The notes: generated from the letters alone by a model not told the origin. A stretch of 15,145 nucleotides of DNA from VRUE01 sp035554595 (GCA_035554595.1 DATMIH010000085.1:1-15145), one strand, 5' to 3'. Shown: positions 1 through 6,875, counted from the first letter of the stretch. Numbers and translations: made by a program.

Positions 1-216
1 CGCCGGCTCCACGAACGAACGAGCCCGAGCGGCTGCCCTGGCCCTGAGTCGATCCCGCGGGCGATGCCTTCGCGTGGCGAGTCACGTAGCTCTCTCCTTG
101 TCCCGTGAGCCCCTCTGCCCGCCGCTTCCCTTTGCGGCTTCCTCGAGGCTCGGTTATGTCCCTGTGGCTTCGTGGTTTCGCAAGATTGAACACTTGCGTA
201 CATGAAGCTAGGCGGA
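1..216 (-). other. Possible 5' leader or partial ORF running off the left edge
   Basis: No recognisable gene is present, but this stretch lies directly downstream of a strong leftward promoter. Read on the minus strand it is purine-rich and can fold. A 6-bp stem CGCAAG/CTTGCG with an 8-nt loop comes first, at about 185-200. A GAGCC/GGCTC stem enclosing GCCGC/GCGGC follows, at about 105-155. An ATG at 203-201 opens a frame that stays open to the window edge (67 codons, arginine-rich, no family recognised), but it has no Shine-Dalgarno sequence. I cannot match the RNA to a riboswitch class: the cobalamin, c-di-AMP and RNase P signature segments are absent. It could be an untranslated leader of a gene beyond position 1, or a leaderless CDS. 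Confidence 0.3.
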
Positions 217-245
217 ATTAGAACAGGGGCGTTCCAACCTGTCAA
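217..245 (-). promoter_or_regulatory. Sigma-70 type promoter reading leftwards
   Basis: On the minus strand TTGACA (245-240) is followed after exactly 17 nt by TCTAAT (222-217). This is a perfect -35 box and a 5/6 -10 box, the best promoter match in the window. The spacer contains an ACAGG/CCTGT inverted repeat that could be an operator. Predicted transcription starts near 210 and proceeds towards position 1, away from the MerR gene. Confidence 0.6.
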
Positions 246-341
246 GGAAAAGATTGTGTTTACAGAAGGCCAGGTACCGCGTGGGTTCCCATAGGAATTT
301 GCTCTCCAACAGGGAGCGGCGTCGGGAAGCGGCGAGTTTCC

Positions 342-1100
342 CTAGCGGGAGCTGCGGGCGACGCTGCGGATGGTGCGGCCGATCGCCTTGTCGGTCGCCT
401 CGGCCATCGCGATCTGAAAGACGCCCATGAGGACGTCGGCGCCGAGCGGGCGGGTGCGCTCCAGGGCCTGGCCGACTTTGGGCCAATCGCCCTCGGGGCG
501 GCCGGCCTGGTCGAAGGGCTCCCAGACTTGCTCGAGGAAGAGCTGGGTGAAGAGCTGGGCGATGTCATTGGCTTTGCGGCGCAGTTTCTCGGCGGTGGCG
601 AGGACGGCGTCGGGGCTCATGCCGACTCCGGCCAGGGCGGCGGCGGCCTTCATCATCCGCGGGCTGATCACCTCGACCTTGCCGTCCGGAAGCGCGCGGA
701 TGACTCCGAGCTTTTCGCCCCGCTGCAGCATCTCGGGGCCGCGACCTTCTTCGACCTCCGTTTTCCAGAGCTCGATCAGCTCGGTCAGCTCGACGATTTC
801 CGGCGCCTCCTCTTCGAAGGGTGCGCGCAGGGAGCGGGTGAGATTGTGGATCTCCTCGGCGGCGCCGTTGACGCTTTCACCCATGCGCCGGATCGCCTCG
901 AGGTTGAGCCCCTCGCCCTGCAATTCGCGGGTCAGTTCGATCCGCGCCACGTGCTCCTCGTTGTAGTAACCGGTGCGGCCGTGGACGACCGGCGGCGGCA
1001 GGATGCCGCGGGTCTGGTGGGCGCGGATGTTGCGCACCGTCATCCCAGTGCGCTCGGCGAGCTCGCCGATCGTCATCTCGCTCTTGGAGGGTTTGCTCAC
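342..1100 (-). CDS. MerR family transcriptional regulator
   Basis: A 252-residue DNA-binding regulator. Residues 9-75 form a MerR-type winged helix: MTIGELAERTGMTVRNIRAH, then a basic wing with GRTGYYNEEHVARI and a second helical segment. The remaining ~175 residues are helical, lack the cysteines of metal-sensing MerR proteins, and give no clue to the effector. The GTG start at 1100 overlaps the TGA of the upstream SDR gene as GTGA, so translation is probably coupled and the two are one transcription unit. An in-frame ATG at 1076 is an alternative start. The arginine replacing the usual tyrosine in the 'VR-YY' segment (here VRNIRAH) places it among atypical MerR members. Family assignment is firm; the target is unknown, though the SDR operon itself is a natural candidate. 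Confidence 0.85.
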   Translation of the reverse strand: MSKPSKSEMTIGELAERTGMTVRNIRAHQTRGILPPPVVHGRTGYYNEEHVARIELTRELQGEGLNLEAIRRMGESVNGAAEEIHNLTRSLRAPFEEEAPEIVELTELIELWKTEVEEGRGPEMLQRGEKLGVIRALPDGKVEVISPRMMKAAAALAGVGMSPDAVLATAEKLRRKANDIAQLFTQLFLEQVWEPFDQAGRPEGDWPKVGQALERTRPLGADVLMGVFQIAMAEATDKAIGRTIRSVARSSR

Positions 1101-1813
1101 CCTCGCATCGTAAGCGGGAATCGCTGCCCGTTCATCTTTTTTGCCTGGTCCGAGCAGAGAAATGCGATCGCCCCGGCGAGGTCCTCGGCCGGGGTGAAGG
1201 TGGGGAAGTCCTCGCCCGGGCTCTCCGCACGCATGCGCGGCGTCAAGATCGCGTCGACGACGACGATGTTGGCGGTCGCCGAGGTGCCTTCGAAGCCGTC
1301 TGCGTAGGCCAGCGTCCAGGCCTCAGCGGCGGCCTTAGCGGCGGCGTACGCCGCGTTGGTGTTGGTCGGCGCCTGCGCCTGCTTGGAGGAGACGAGGACA
1401 AAGCGACCGTGCTCGCCGGCGAGCAGCGCGTCGTGGAAGGCGCGCGTAGTGTGCTGGACGGTGCGCACGAGCGAGTCGTGGAGGACTTCCCAGTCCTCGA
1501 GCGAGGCCTCATGCAGGGCCTCTCCCCCACGCCAGCCACCGACCAGGTGCAGCAGCGCGTCGACCCGGCCGAAGCGCTCGAGCAGCGCCGCGCACCAGGC
1601 GCGGGTGGCGTCCTCGTCGAGCAGGTCGATCGCGCGCCCGTCCCAGCGCTCGGCGGGCAGGCCGAGCGCCGCGCCGACCTCGTCGATCCGCCCCTGGTCC
1701 ATGTCGGTCCCGGCGATCGTCGCGCCGGCGCCCGCGAGCCGCTCCGCGACCACGGGTCCGAGCCCGCCGGCGACCCCGGCGATCGCAACTACTCGGTCGT
1801 CAAGGTTGTACAC
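1097..1813 (-). CDS. SDR family NAD(P)-dependent oxidoreductase
   Basis: A 238-residue classical short-chain dehydrogenase/reductase. It has the Rossmann glycine motif GVAGGLG at residues 13-19 and an acidic residue, D37, after beta-2, which suggests NAD preference. VGGW at 91-94 stands in for the usual NNAG. The catalytic serine is S143 (LVSSKQ), and the YxxxK pair is Y156/K160. Length is typical of the family. Substrate cannot be predicted. The start is GTG at 1813; this overlaps the 3' end of the AbrB-like frame by 25 nt, and the stop overlaps the MerR start by 4 nt, so all three reading frames may share a leftward transcript. The C-terminal FPLTMRG tail carries no targeting signal, so it should be cytoplasmic. 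Confidence 0.87.
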   Translation of the reverse strand: MYNLDDRVVAIAGVAGGLGPVVAERLAGAGATIAGTDMDQGRIDEVGAALGLPAERWDGRAIDLLDEDATRAWCAALLERFGRVDALLHLVGGWRGGEALHEASLEDWEVLHDSLVRTVQHTTRAFHDALLAGEHGRFVLVSSKQAQAPTNTNAAYAAAKAAAEAWTLAYADGFEGTSATANIVVVDAILTPRMRAESPGEDFPTFTPAEDLAGAIAFLCSDQAKKMNGQRFPLTMRG

Positions 1814-1972
1814 CCTTTGGAAACTACAGCGCTCGGGGGAGGCTCGATGCGCTCGAGCACGATCCGCCCGTCGCCGTCACTTCTCGCGAGAAGCCGATCT
1901 GCATCTTGCAAGCCAGCATCGATACAAGCTTGCTGTGGCAATGTCACCCGGCGCTTCTGATTTATGAGGCAC
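1789..1972 (-). pseudogene. AbrB/SpoVT-like swapped-hairpin domain lacking an in-frame start
   Basis: The minus-strand frame ending at TAG 1791-1789 encodes INQKRRVTLPQQACIDAGLQ followed by DADRLLARSDGDGRIVLERI. This is the pattern of AbrB/SpoVT-AbrB DNA-binding domains, often antitoxins or transition-state regulators. No ATG, GTG or TTG stands in frame just before the domain. The only well-placed start, GTG at 1972-1970, is one base out of frame, and an in-frame GTG at 1947 would cut into the first beta strand. The frame is continuous upstream through tRNA-Tyr with the nuclease ORF. It is therefore a start-disrupted small gene, a sequencing indel, or the tail of a fused product. It overlaps the SDR start by 25 nt. 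Confidence 0.5.
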
Positions 1973-2580
1973 TGGCCGTTTTGGCCTCGAGAGCGCTCGT
2001 ACCGGGAAAGCTGGAAGCCCGGCCGAGGCCGAAATGGGGGAGGCAGGATTCGAACCTGCGAAGGCTGAGCCGGACGCTTTACAGGCGCCATCCGTTGACC
2101 GCTTGGATACTCCCCCGGCGGCGGCGATTCTATAGAGCGATCCTCGCCATAGACGAGCTGGTCAATCGGCCGACCGGGCTCGATCTCGAACTGCGCGTAC
2201 TTGGGACCACCGAGAGTGATTGAGGTGGACGCCTCCAGCATCGTCGAGGGAATGAACCATCTGCGGCCGTTACCTGTGTGGGCAAAGAGATAGTCGACAA
2301 GCGCCGGATCCAGGCTCTTGACGGCCCCACTCCAGCTCCGATTCCCACCACGGGTGACGATTGAAACTGCGCACCGTTCGTGTCCGTTAGCGGTCGTGAC
2401 GCGCTGGGTCGACGTCTTTACCTGAACTCTCAAGAGCCGGCCATGCGCACAGGCCACCAGATCGACATCGGGGCTACGGCCAAGCGGCGTGAAGATCGTC
2501 GCACCCACGGATGTCAGCCACTCGATTGCAGAGGCCTCGCCAAGATCTCCCTGCTGCCCTCGATTGATCCTCCGCTCCAT
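1789..2580 (-). CDS. PD-(D/E)XK (group I intron endonuclease-like) nuclease ORF, reading through tRNA-Tyr
   Basis: Residues 1-140 resemble the PD-(D/E)XK family whose founder is the intron-encoded endonuclease I-Ssp6803I (PF11645 type). GDLGEASAIEWL supplies the helical glutamate (E15 or E20), PDVDLVA the catalytic aspartates (D38/D40), and VQVKTST the Q-x-K motif (Q53, K55). An RRWFIP segment and a GGPKYAQFEI strand follow, as expected at the domain end. A normal member would stop there, near 2150. This one has no stop: the frame continues through the tRNA-Tyr gene on the same strand and through an AbrB-like segment to TAG at 1789 (263 codons in all). The ATG at 2580 lies 44 nt after the SnoaL stop and has no clear Shine-Dalgarno. 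The nuclease domain call is good; the C-terminal extent is doubtful. Confidence 0.6.
   Translation of the reverse strand: MERRINRGQQGDLGEASAIEWLTSVGATIFTPLGRSPDVDLVACAHGRLLRVQVKTSTQRVTTANGHERCAVSIVTRGGNRSWSGAVKSLDPALVDYLFAHTGNGRRWFIPSTMLEASTSITLGGPKYAQFEIEPGRPIDQLVYGEDRSIESPPPGEYPSGQRMAPVKRPAQPSQVRILPPPFRPRPGFQLSRYERSRGQNGQCLINQKRRVTLPQQACIDAGLQDADRLLARSDGDGRIVLERIEPPPSAVVSKGCTTLTTE
2035..2116 (-). tRNA. tRNA-Tyr (anticodon GTA)
   Basis: The minus strand folds into a complete class II tRNA. The 7-bp acceptor stem is GGGGGAG/CTCCCCC with discriminator A. The D arm is TCC...GGA, and the anticodon stem GGCGC/GCGTC (one G-T pair) closes the loop CTGTAAA with anticodon GTA. A long variable arm of the bacterial tyrosine type follows, then the T arm GCAGG-TTCGAAT-CCTGC. 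CCA is not encoded. The gene looks intact, with no intron, and lies wholly inside a same-strand open reading frame. Confidence 0.95.
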
Positions 2581-2624
2581 CAGCAAAAGAATACGACTGA
2601 ATGCAGACAGAAAGCTTCGGACAA

Positions 2625-2999
2625 TTAGGCGACGCCCAGGCGCTCCTTCATCTGCTCGTTGAAAGCAGTGAGGGCGGACATCGGGCGCATGAAGACGGTG
2701 AGCTCGGCGACGCGGCCGTCCTCGTCTAGCTCGAGGAAGTCGATGCCCTCGAGCTCGCGGTCGCCGACGTTGGCCTTGAAGCGCAGGGCGACCGAGCTGC
2801 CTTCGTGCAGCTCGTCTATATAAGTGAGGTCTTCGAGCGTGGCGGCGACGTGGGTGAGCACGGCGCTGACCATCTCGCGGCCCTCGAAGCCGCGGAAGAG
2901 GATCGGGCTGTGCAGGACGACGTCCTCGCGCAGCGTCTCGGTCATCAGCTCGAGGTTCTTGGCTTCGGCGGCGCGGCGGAAGGGGTGCGGCTCGGCCAT
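2625..2999 (-). CDS. SnoaL/NTF2-like (nuclear transport factor 2 family) protein
   Basis: A 124-residue protein with the NTF2/SnoaL cone-fold pattern. An N-terminal helix (HPFRRAAEAKNLELMTETLR) is followed by DVVLHSPILFRGFEGREMV, then alternating strands ending in GIDFLELDEDGRVAELTVFM and RPMSALTAFNEQM. Members include polyketide cyclases, ketosteroid isomerases and many proteins of unknown function. The D-V-V-L-H-S-P-I segment and the FRGFEGRE turn are typical of the uncharacterised actinobacterial set. I chose the ATG at 2999; an upstream in-frame start would run into the divergent gene. It is divergent from the DDN-like gene with only 20 nt between starts, so the two promoters must overlap. 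Confidence 0.75.
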   Translation of the reverse strand: MAEPHPFRRAAEAKNLELMTETLREDVVLHSPILFRGFEGREMVSAVLTHVAATLEDLTYIDELHEGSSVALRFKANVGDRELEGIDFLELDEDGRVAELTVFMRPMSALTAFNEQMKERLGVA

Positions 3000-3019
3000 C
3001 GCGGTGTACCTTACGCCCC

Positions 3020-3478
3020 GTGCCAAGCGACCACACACTCGCACGCTTCTCCAACTCGCTCGGAGCCACCGGGCTGCGTTGGGCCGGCAAGCTCAACACT
3101 CCGCTCTACCGGATCAGCGGCGGGAGGATCGGCGGCAAGGTCGGCCGGGCGCCGGTCCTGCTCCTCACCACCACGGGTCGCAAGTCCGGCCAGCAGCGCA
3201 CCGCGCCGGTCGTCTACCTCGCCGACGGCGAGAACGTGGTCGTGATCAACACCAACGCCGGCAACGCCAAGGTCCCGGCCTGGTCGCTCAACCTGAAGGC
3301 CATGCCGGAGGGCGAGGTCGAGGTCGGGCGCAAGCGCTACCCGGTCCGCGCCCGCATCGCCGAAGGCGAGGAGCGCGAACGCCTCTGGCGCGCGCACAAC
3401 GAGCAATACGCGGGTTTCGATGACTACCAGCGCAAGCTCGACCGCGAGGCGTCGGTCATCGTGCTCGAGCCGCGCTAG
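3020..3478 (+). CDS. Nitroreductase/deazaflavin-dependent oxidoreductase (DDN-like, F420-type)
   Basis: A 152-residue split-barrel protein of the DDN/F420H2-dependent quinone reductase family (PF04075 type). The hallmark segment is APVLLLTTTGRKSGQQRTAP followed by VVYL at about residues 44-67. VVINTNAGNAKVPAWSLNLKA comes next, corresponding to the usual 'G...hP.W..Nl.a.P' cofactor-binding loop, and then EVEVGRKRYPVRARI. Mycobacterial relatives reduce quinones or nitroimidazoles with reduced coenzyme F420; whether this copy uses F420 is inferred from the family. The GTG start at 3020 fits the family N-terminus. A GCCGC-GCTA-GCGGC hairpin (3469-3482) sits on the stop codon, between this gene and the convergent sigma factor gene, and could help separate the transcripts. 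Confidence 0.85.
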   Translation: MPSDHTLARFSNSLGATGLRWAGKLNTPLYRISGGRIGGKVGRAPVLLLTTTGRKSGQQRTAPVVYLADGENVVVINTNAGNAKVPAWSLNLKAMPEGEVEVGRKRYPVRARIAEGEERERLWRAHNEQYAGFDDYQRKLDREASVIVLEPR

Positions 3479-3503
3479 CGGCGACCGAGCCGCCGGCGAT
3501 CGT

Positions 3504-4634
3504 TCAGCTGGCCTCGCGCAGCATCTGCGCCTCGGGTAGGGCGCGCAGCTTCTTCAGCGTGTTGGTCTCGATCTGGCGGATCCGCTCGCGGGTGACGCCG
3601 AAGGTCCTCCCCACCTCCTCCAGCGTCAACGGCTCGAGCCCGGAGAGCCCGTAACGCAGCTCGATCACCTGGCGCTCGCGCTCGGGCAGCGCGTCGAGAG
3701 CGCGGCGCACGCCCTCGCGCTGCAAGTGCTCGCTCGCTTCCTCGAAGGGTTGCGCCACTTCTTCGTCGGCGACGAAGTCGCCGAGCTCCGATTCGTCCTC
3801 GTCACCGACCGGCTTCTCCAGTGAGACCGGCAGCTGGGAGACGCGCAGGATGTCGCGCACTTCCTCGAGCGGCCAGCGCAGCTCAGCGGCGATCTCATAC
3901 GGCTCGGGCTCGCGGCCGAGCGACTGCACCAGCTGGCGCTCGACGTGGGTTACCCGGTTCAGCTTCTCGACCATGTGGACGGGGATGCGGATCGTCCGTG
4001 CCTTGTCGGCGATCGCCCGCGTTACCGCCTGGCGGATCCACCAGGTGGCGTAGGTGGAGAACTTGTAGCCGCGGCGGTAGTCGAACTTCTCGACCGCACG
4101 GATCAGGCCCAGCGAGCCCTCCTGGATCAGGTCGAGGAAGCTCAGCCCCCGCCCCAGGTAGCCCTTGGCGATCGAGACGACGAGCCGCAGGTTGGCCTCG
4201 ACCATCTGCCGCTTGGCGACCATGTCGCCGCGCTCAATCCGCTTCGCCAGTTCGACCTCCTGCGCCGCGGTGAGCAGGTCGACCTGGCCGATCGAGCGCA
4301 GGTAGAGGCGCAGCGAGTCGAGGCTCGGTTCGACCGTGAGGTCGAGGTCAGCCTCTTTTTTCGCCGCTGCGCCGTTGCTCTCTTCGGCGCGCGCTTCCTT
4401 GTAAGCGTCGACTCCCTCCTCGGCCAGCACTTCGACGCCCTGCTCGACCAGATGGGCGTGCAGGCCGGCGATCTGCTCCTTGGTGACCTCGACCTCCTCG
4501 AGCGTGTTGGCGATCTGCTCAAAGGTCAGGTAGCCGCGCTCCCGGCCCAGCGCGATCAGTCCGCGCAGCTCCTCCGGCTCCGCAAAGGGCTGTGCGTCCG
4601 AGTCCTGATCCAGTCCCACAGGGACCGTCTCCAA
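3504..4634 (-). CDS. rpoD: RNA polymerase primary-type sigma-70 factor (SigA/RpoD)
   Basis: A 376-residue group 1-type sigma factor. Region 1.1-like helices lie at residues 21-70 and region 1.2 at about 105-137 (DSLRLYLRSIGQVDLLTAAQ). Region 2 is at 146-222, including LSFLDLIQEGSLGLIRAVEKF and the -10 recognition segment YKFSTYATWWIRQA. Region 3 spans about 223-300. Region 4 is at 312-365 with the helix-turn-helix LTLEEVGRTFGVTRERIRQI that contacts the -35 box. The acidic/alanine-rich stretch (75-103) is short compared with streptomycete HrdB. The start is TTG at 4634; GTG at 4619, preceded by GGAG at 9 nt, is a good alternative. A leftward promoter is predicted at 4713-4742. A second paralogous primary sigma gene elsewhere cannot be excluded. 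Confidence 0.92.
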   Translation of the reverse strand: METVPVGLDQDSDAQPFAEPEELRGLIALGRERGYLTFEQIANTLEEVEVTKEQIAGLHAHLVEQGVEVLAEEGVDAYKEARAEESNGAAAKKEADLDLTVEPSLDSLRLYLRSIGQVDLLTAAQEVELAKRIERGDMVAKRQMVEANLRLVVSIAKGYLGRGLSFLDLIQEGSLGLIRAVEKFDYRRGYKFSTYATWWIRQAVTRAIADKARTIRIPVHMVEKLNRVTHVERQLVQSLGREPEPYEIAAELRWPLEEVRDILRVSQLPVSLEKPVGDEDESELGDFVADEEVAQPFEEASEHLQREGVRRALDALPERERQVIELRYGLSGLEPLTLEEVGRTFGVTRERIRQIETNTLKKLRALPEAQMLREAS

Positions 4635-4712
4635 CGGTTCGATCTCGCTGCCTCCGGTGCAACCCTGTCCCCCTGGCAGGGGAGGCCGACCCCAACGCTC
4701 CGGCCGCAGCCA

Positions 4713-4742
4713 AGTATAGGCAGAAGAAATCGGTTCGGTCAG
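4713..4742 (-). promoter_or_regulatory. Predicted promoter of the sigma factor gene
   Basis: On the minus strand CTGACC (4742-4737) and TATACT (4718-4713) are separated by 18 nt. The -10 box is good and the -35 box weak. The ~75-nt leader contains a TCCCC/GGGGA stem (4668-4683) and a GGAGG 16 nt before the TTG start. The rest of the divergent spacer (4635-4791) shows no clear promoter for folE2 and no Zur-like palindrome that I can recognise. Confidence 0.4.
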
Positions 4743-4791
4743 GCTCGCCGGGAGCCCGACGAAGCGCCCGGTCGCTTACGCTTCATAAGCC

Positions 4792-5799
4792 GTGGCCAGC
4801 CGTACGACGATTACACCCACCCGCTCTGCGCCGGACGTGCAGGCATCCGTGCCGGCCACCCAGGTCAGCCTTTCGCGCGTCGGTGTCACCGGGGTCGAGA
4901 AGGTGATCCGGGTCAAGGCCGATGGCGCCGAGAACCTCTACCACGCCAACTTCGAGTGCTTCGTAGATCTCGAGCCGCGGCAAGCCGGGGTCCACATGTC
5001 GCGCTTCGAGGAGAACGTCGGCGAGGCGATCGACGCGGTCGTGCTCGGCGAGGCGTTCCAGGCTGAGGTCCTCGCCGCCCACATCGCCCAGCGCGTGCGC
5101 GAGACCCAGCACGGGCGCCGCGCCGAGGTCTCGGTCGAGGCGCGCTACCCCGAGACGGTGCAGACGCCGGCGACTGGCCACTCGACCCAGGAGATCTACG
5201 GCCTCTTCGGCACCGCCGTCGCCTCCGAGCACGGCACCCGCACCCTCACCGGCGTGCAGGCGCAGGGCATGACCGCCTGCCCCTGCGCCCAGGAGATGGT
5301 CGCCGAGCTCGGTCGCAAGCAGCTCGCCGCCGCCGGCTTCGACGCCGAGCAGGTCGAGCGGGCGATCGAGGCCGTCCCCGTCGCCACCCACAACCAGCGC
5401 GGCATCGGCACCCTCTATATCGGCTGCCCCGAGGGCGGCCCGGCGTGGATTGACGCGCCGGAGCTGCTGCGCTTGGTCGAGAGCTCGATGAGCTCAGAGA
5501 TCTACGAGCTGATGAAGCGGCCGGACGAGCTCGCCGTCGTCGCCAAAGCCCACGCCAACCCGCGCTTCGTCGAGGACTGCGTGCGCGAGATGATCCGCGC
5601 CGTGGTCGAGGGCTACCCCGAGCTGCCGGCCGAGGCCTTCGTCATGGCCCGCCAGGAGAACCTGGAGACGATCCACCGCCACAACGTCGTCGCCGAGCGC
5701 TACGGCACCCTCGGCGAACTGCGCCAGGAGCTGGCCTCGGGCGAGCACACCGGCCCCCACGTGACGATGCGCGACTGGCTTGAGTCCCCGGGCGCGTAG
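4792..5799 (+). CDS. folE2: GTP cyclohydrolase FolE2/MptA (type IB)
   Basis: A 335-residue member of the GTP cyclohydrolase IB family (PF02649). It converts GTP to 7,8-dihydroneopterin triphosphate for folate synthesis, or, in the archaeal MptA version, to the cyclic phosphate. Hallmarks are PATQVSLSRVGVTGVEK at about 21-37, FECFVDLEPRQAGVHMSRFE at 54-73 with metal-ligand candidate H68, and GMTACPCAQEMV at 159-170 with catalytic-cysteine candidates C163/C165. FolE2 enzymes use various divalent metals and often back up zinc-dependent FolE. The start is GTG at 4792; the N-terminus matches the family there. It diverges from the sigma gene, converges on the AbiEi-nuclease gene, and has no folate neighbours, so it is probably monocistronic. 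Confidence 0.93.
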   Translation: MASRTTITPTRSAPDVQASVPATQVSLSRVGVTGVEKVIRVKADGAENLYHANFECFVDLEPRQAGVHMSRFEENVGEAIDAVVLGEAFQAEVLAAHIAQRVRETQHGRRAEVSVEARYPETVQTPATGHSTQEIYGLFGTAVASEHGTRTLTGVQAQGMTACPCAQEMVAELGRKQLAAAGFDAEQVERAIEAVPVATHNQRGIGTLYIGCPEGGPAWIDAPELLRLVESSMSSEIYELMKRPDELAVVAKAHANPRFVEDCVREMIRAVVEGYPELPAEAFVMARQENLETIHRHNVVAERYGTLGELRQELASGEHTGPHVTMRDWLESPGA

Positions 5800-5866
5800 C
5801 TCGGCCCCCTCGCCCAGCGCGACGCACCCCTGCTCTCGAGCGTCGGCACCGCCCGCCCGAGGTCAC

Positions 5867-5910
5867 TGCAACGTCTTACGGCGCTGAGAGCACCGAAAGA
5901 CGGTGCACCT
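5867..5910 (+). repeat. REP-like palindrome, unit 1 (degenerate)
   Basis: An inverted repeat: TGCAACGTCTTACGGCGCT at 5867-5885 and AGCACCGAAAGACGGTGCA at 5889-5907, complementary at 16 of 19 positions, followed by CCT. It is a diverged copy of the unit found three more times around the neighbouring nuclease gene, in the same orientation. Confidence 0.7.
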
Positions 5911-5937
5911 CTTCTAGGCCGGACCACGCCGCACTCC

Positions 5938-5982
5938 GTGTAACGCGCAGCAGCGTCGATGGAGCCGAAAAACGTTGCACCT
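5938..5982 (+). repeat. REP-like palindrome, unit 2
   Basis: The conserved half GAGCCGAAAAACGTTGCAC lies at 5962-5980 and ends in CT at 5982. The opposite arm, 5938-5957, is a weaker inverted copy. The unit ends 3 nt before the TAA (5988-5986) of the AbiEi-nuclease gene, so on the minus strand the palindrome begins almost immediately after the stop codon. Confidence 0.8.
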
Positions 5983-5985
5983 CGC

Positions 5986-6858
5986 TTAGGGGGACAGGGA
6001 GCCGCGAACGAGGGCGAGGAATGGGCCCGGGTTGGCCTCGAGCATTTTGTAGGTGGTGCGATGGACTCGATACCCAGCCACTTCCAGGTCCACCGTCGAC
6101 TGGTGGTCCTTCTCGAAGCCGATGGGGTCGCCGTGAAAGCCCCAGCTGTCGGCCTCGACGATCAGCCGCTCCTTGGGCCAGTAGAAGTCGACTTTCTTGC
6201 CTTCGACGAGGGCGTTCACCTGCGGCATCTTCAGTCCCTCTTCCCGGCAGAGGATCAGGAAGTCGACTTCGGCCGTGGAAACGGCGTCGGCGAATCGTGG
6301 GTCCGCGCGTGCGGCAACGCGCTTGAGGCGCTTGGTGCCCTTCCTACCCCGGCCATGCTCGGTGATTGCCTGCCACAGCTTCGGCCAGCGCAAGCGACGA
6401 CCCCGGTCGGCCTCGACGAGATCGTGCTCGACCTGGCGCTCGTCCAAGCGGGCGGCGGTGTCGAGGAAGGTTCGCTCGATGGTCGTGACCGGGATGCCGG
6501 CCTCGATTGTGACGTGCTCGTCTGGAAGCGATCTGGTCTGGTGGAGGCGGATGCCGTGCGGCCGGCGGTGCCCGGAGACGCGAGTCACCTCGATCGGCTT
6601 TCGCGATCCTCGGATCCCCCAGAGCTGGGCGGCGGTTCCATGTGAGAGCACCGCGCCCGGCCCGCAGGCGAGCATCGCGGCCATCCATTCTCCGTAGAGC
6701 CCGATGCGCCGGTGACCGAGTGCGAAGACGCCTCGATGCAGCGGAACAAGCTGGCCGTCCTTGATCCGACTCTTGATCTGGCCTTCGGTTAGGCCAAGCG
6801 CGACCAGCTGACGCCAAGCCACCACCCCGTGTTGCTTCTCCGCCAGCCTGCGAAGCAC
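5986..6858 (-). CDS. AbiEi-like winged-helix protein with C-terminal DUF559/Vsr-like PD-(D/E)XK nuclease domain
   Basis: The 290 residues counted from GTG 6858 begin with an AbiEi antitoxin-type winged helix. Its motifs are AEKQHGVVAWRQLVALGLTE, QIKSRIKDGQL and LHRGVFALGH, at about residues 7-50. A middle region follows, with SHGTAAQLWGI and IPVTTIERTFLDTA. The C-terminus, about 190-285, is a DUF559/Vsr-like nuclease fold: STAEVDFL, KVDFYWP and LIVEADSWGFHGD give the E...D...ExD pattern, then a DLEVAGYRVHRTTY strand-helix. Such proteins are annotated as AbiEi-family antitoxins but carry no partner toxin here. The frame stays open up to ATG 7119, where it would translate the repeats; homology begins only after 6858, so I use that GTG. 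It is bracketed by four palindromes. Confidence 0.75.
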   Translation of the reverse strand: MLRRLAEKQHGVVAWRQLVALGLTEGQIKSRIKDGQLVPLHRGVFALGHRRIGLYGEWMAAMLACGPGAVLSHGTAAQLWGIRGSRKPIEVTRVSGHRRPHGIRLHQTRSLPDEHVTIEAGIPVTTIERTFLDTAARLDERQVEHDLVEADRGRRLRWPKLWQAITEHGRGRKGTKRLKRVAARADPRFADAVSTAEVDFLILCREEGLKMPQVNALVEGKKVDFYWPKERLIVEADSWGFHGDPIGFEKDHQSTVDLEVAGYRVHRTTYKMLEANPGPFLALVRGSLSP

Positions 6859-6875
6859 CCGAGTCGGCTCTTGCC

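Noticed and set aside
1..203. Known riboswitch or RNase P RNA at the left edge
   Set aside because: I could not find signature segments of c-di-AMP, c-di-GMP, cobalamin or RNase P RNAs; only generic stem-loops are visible.
1789..2116. tRNA-Tyr as an integration (att) site for a mobile element
   Set aside because: No integrase, no direct repeat of the tRNA 3' end was seen in the window, and flanking genes look chromosomal.
3945..5066. Plus-strand frame covering the sigma factor and the start of folE2
   Set aside because: It is the complement of a firmly identified sigma-70 gene; the translation has no domain and crosses the divergent promoter region.
5938..5982. Palindrome unit 2 as an ordinary rho-independent terminator
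   Set aside because: The T-run lies inside the stem rather than after it, and related copies occur upstream of the gene as well.
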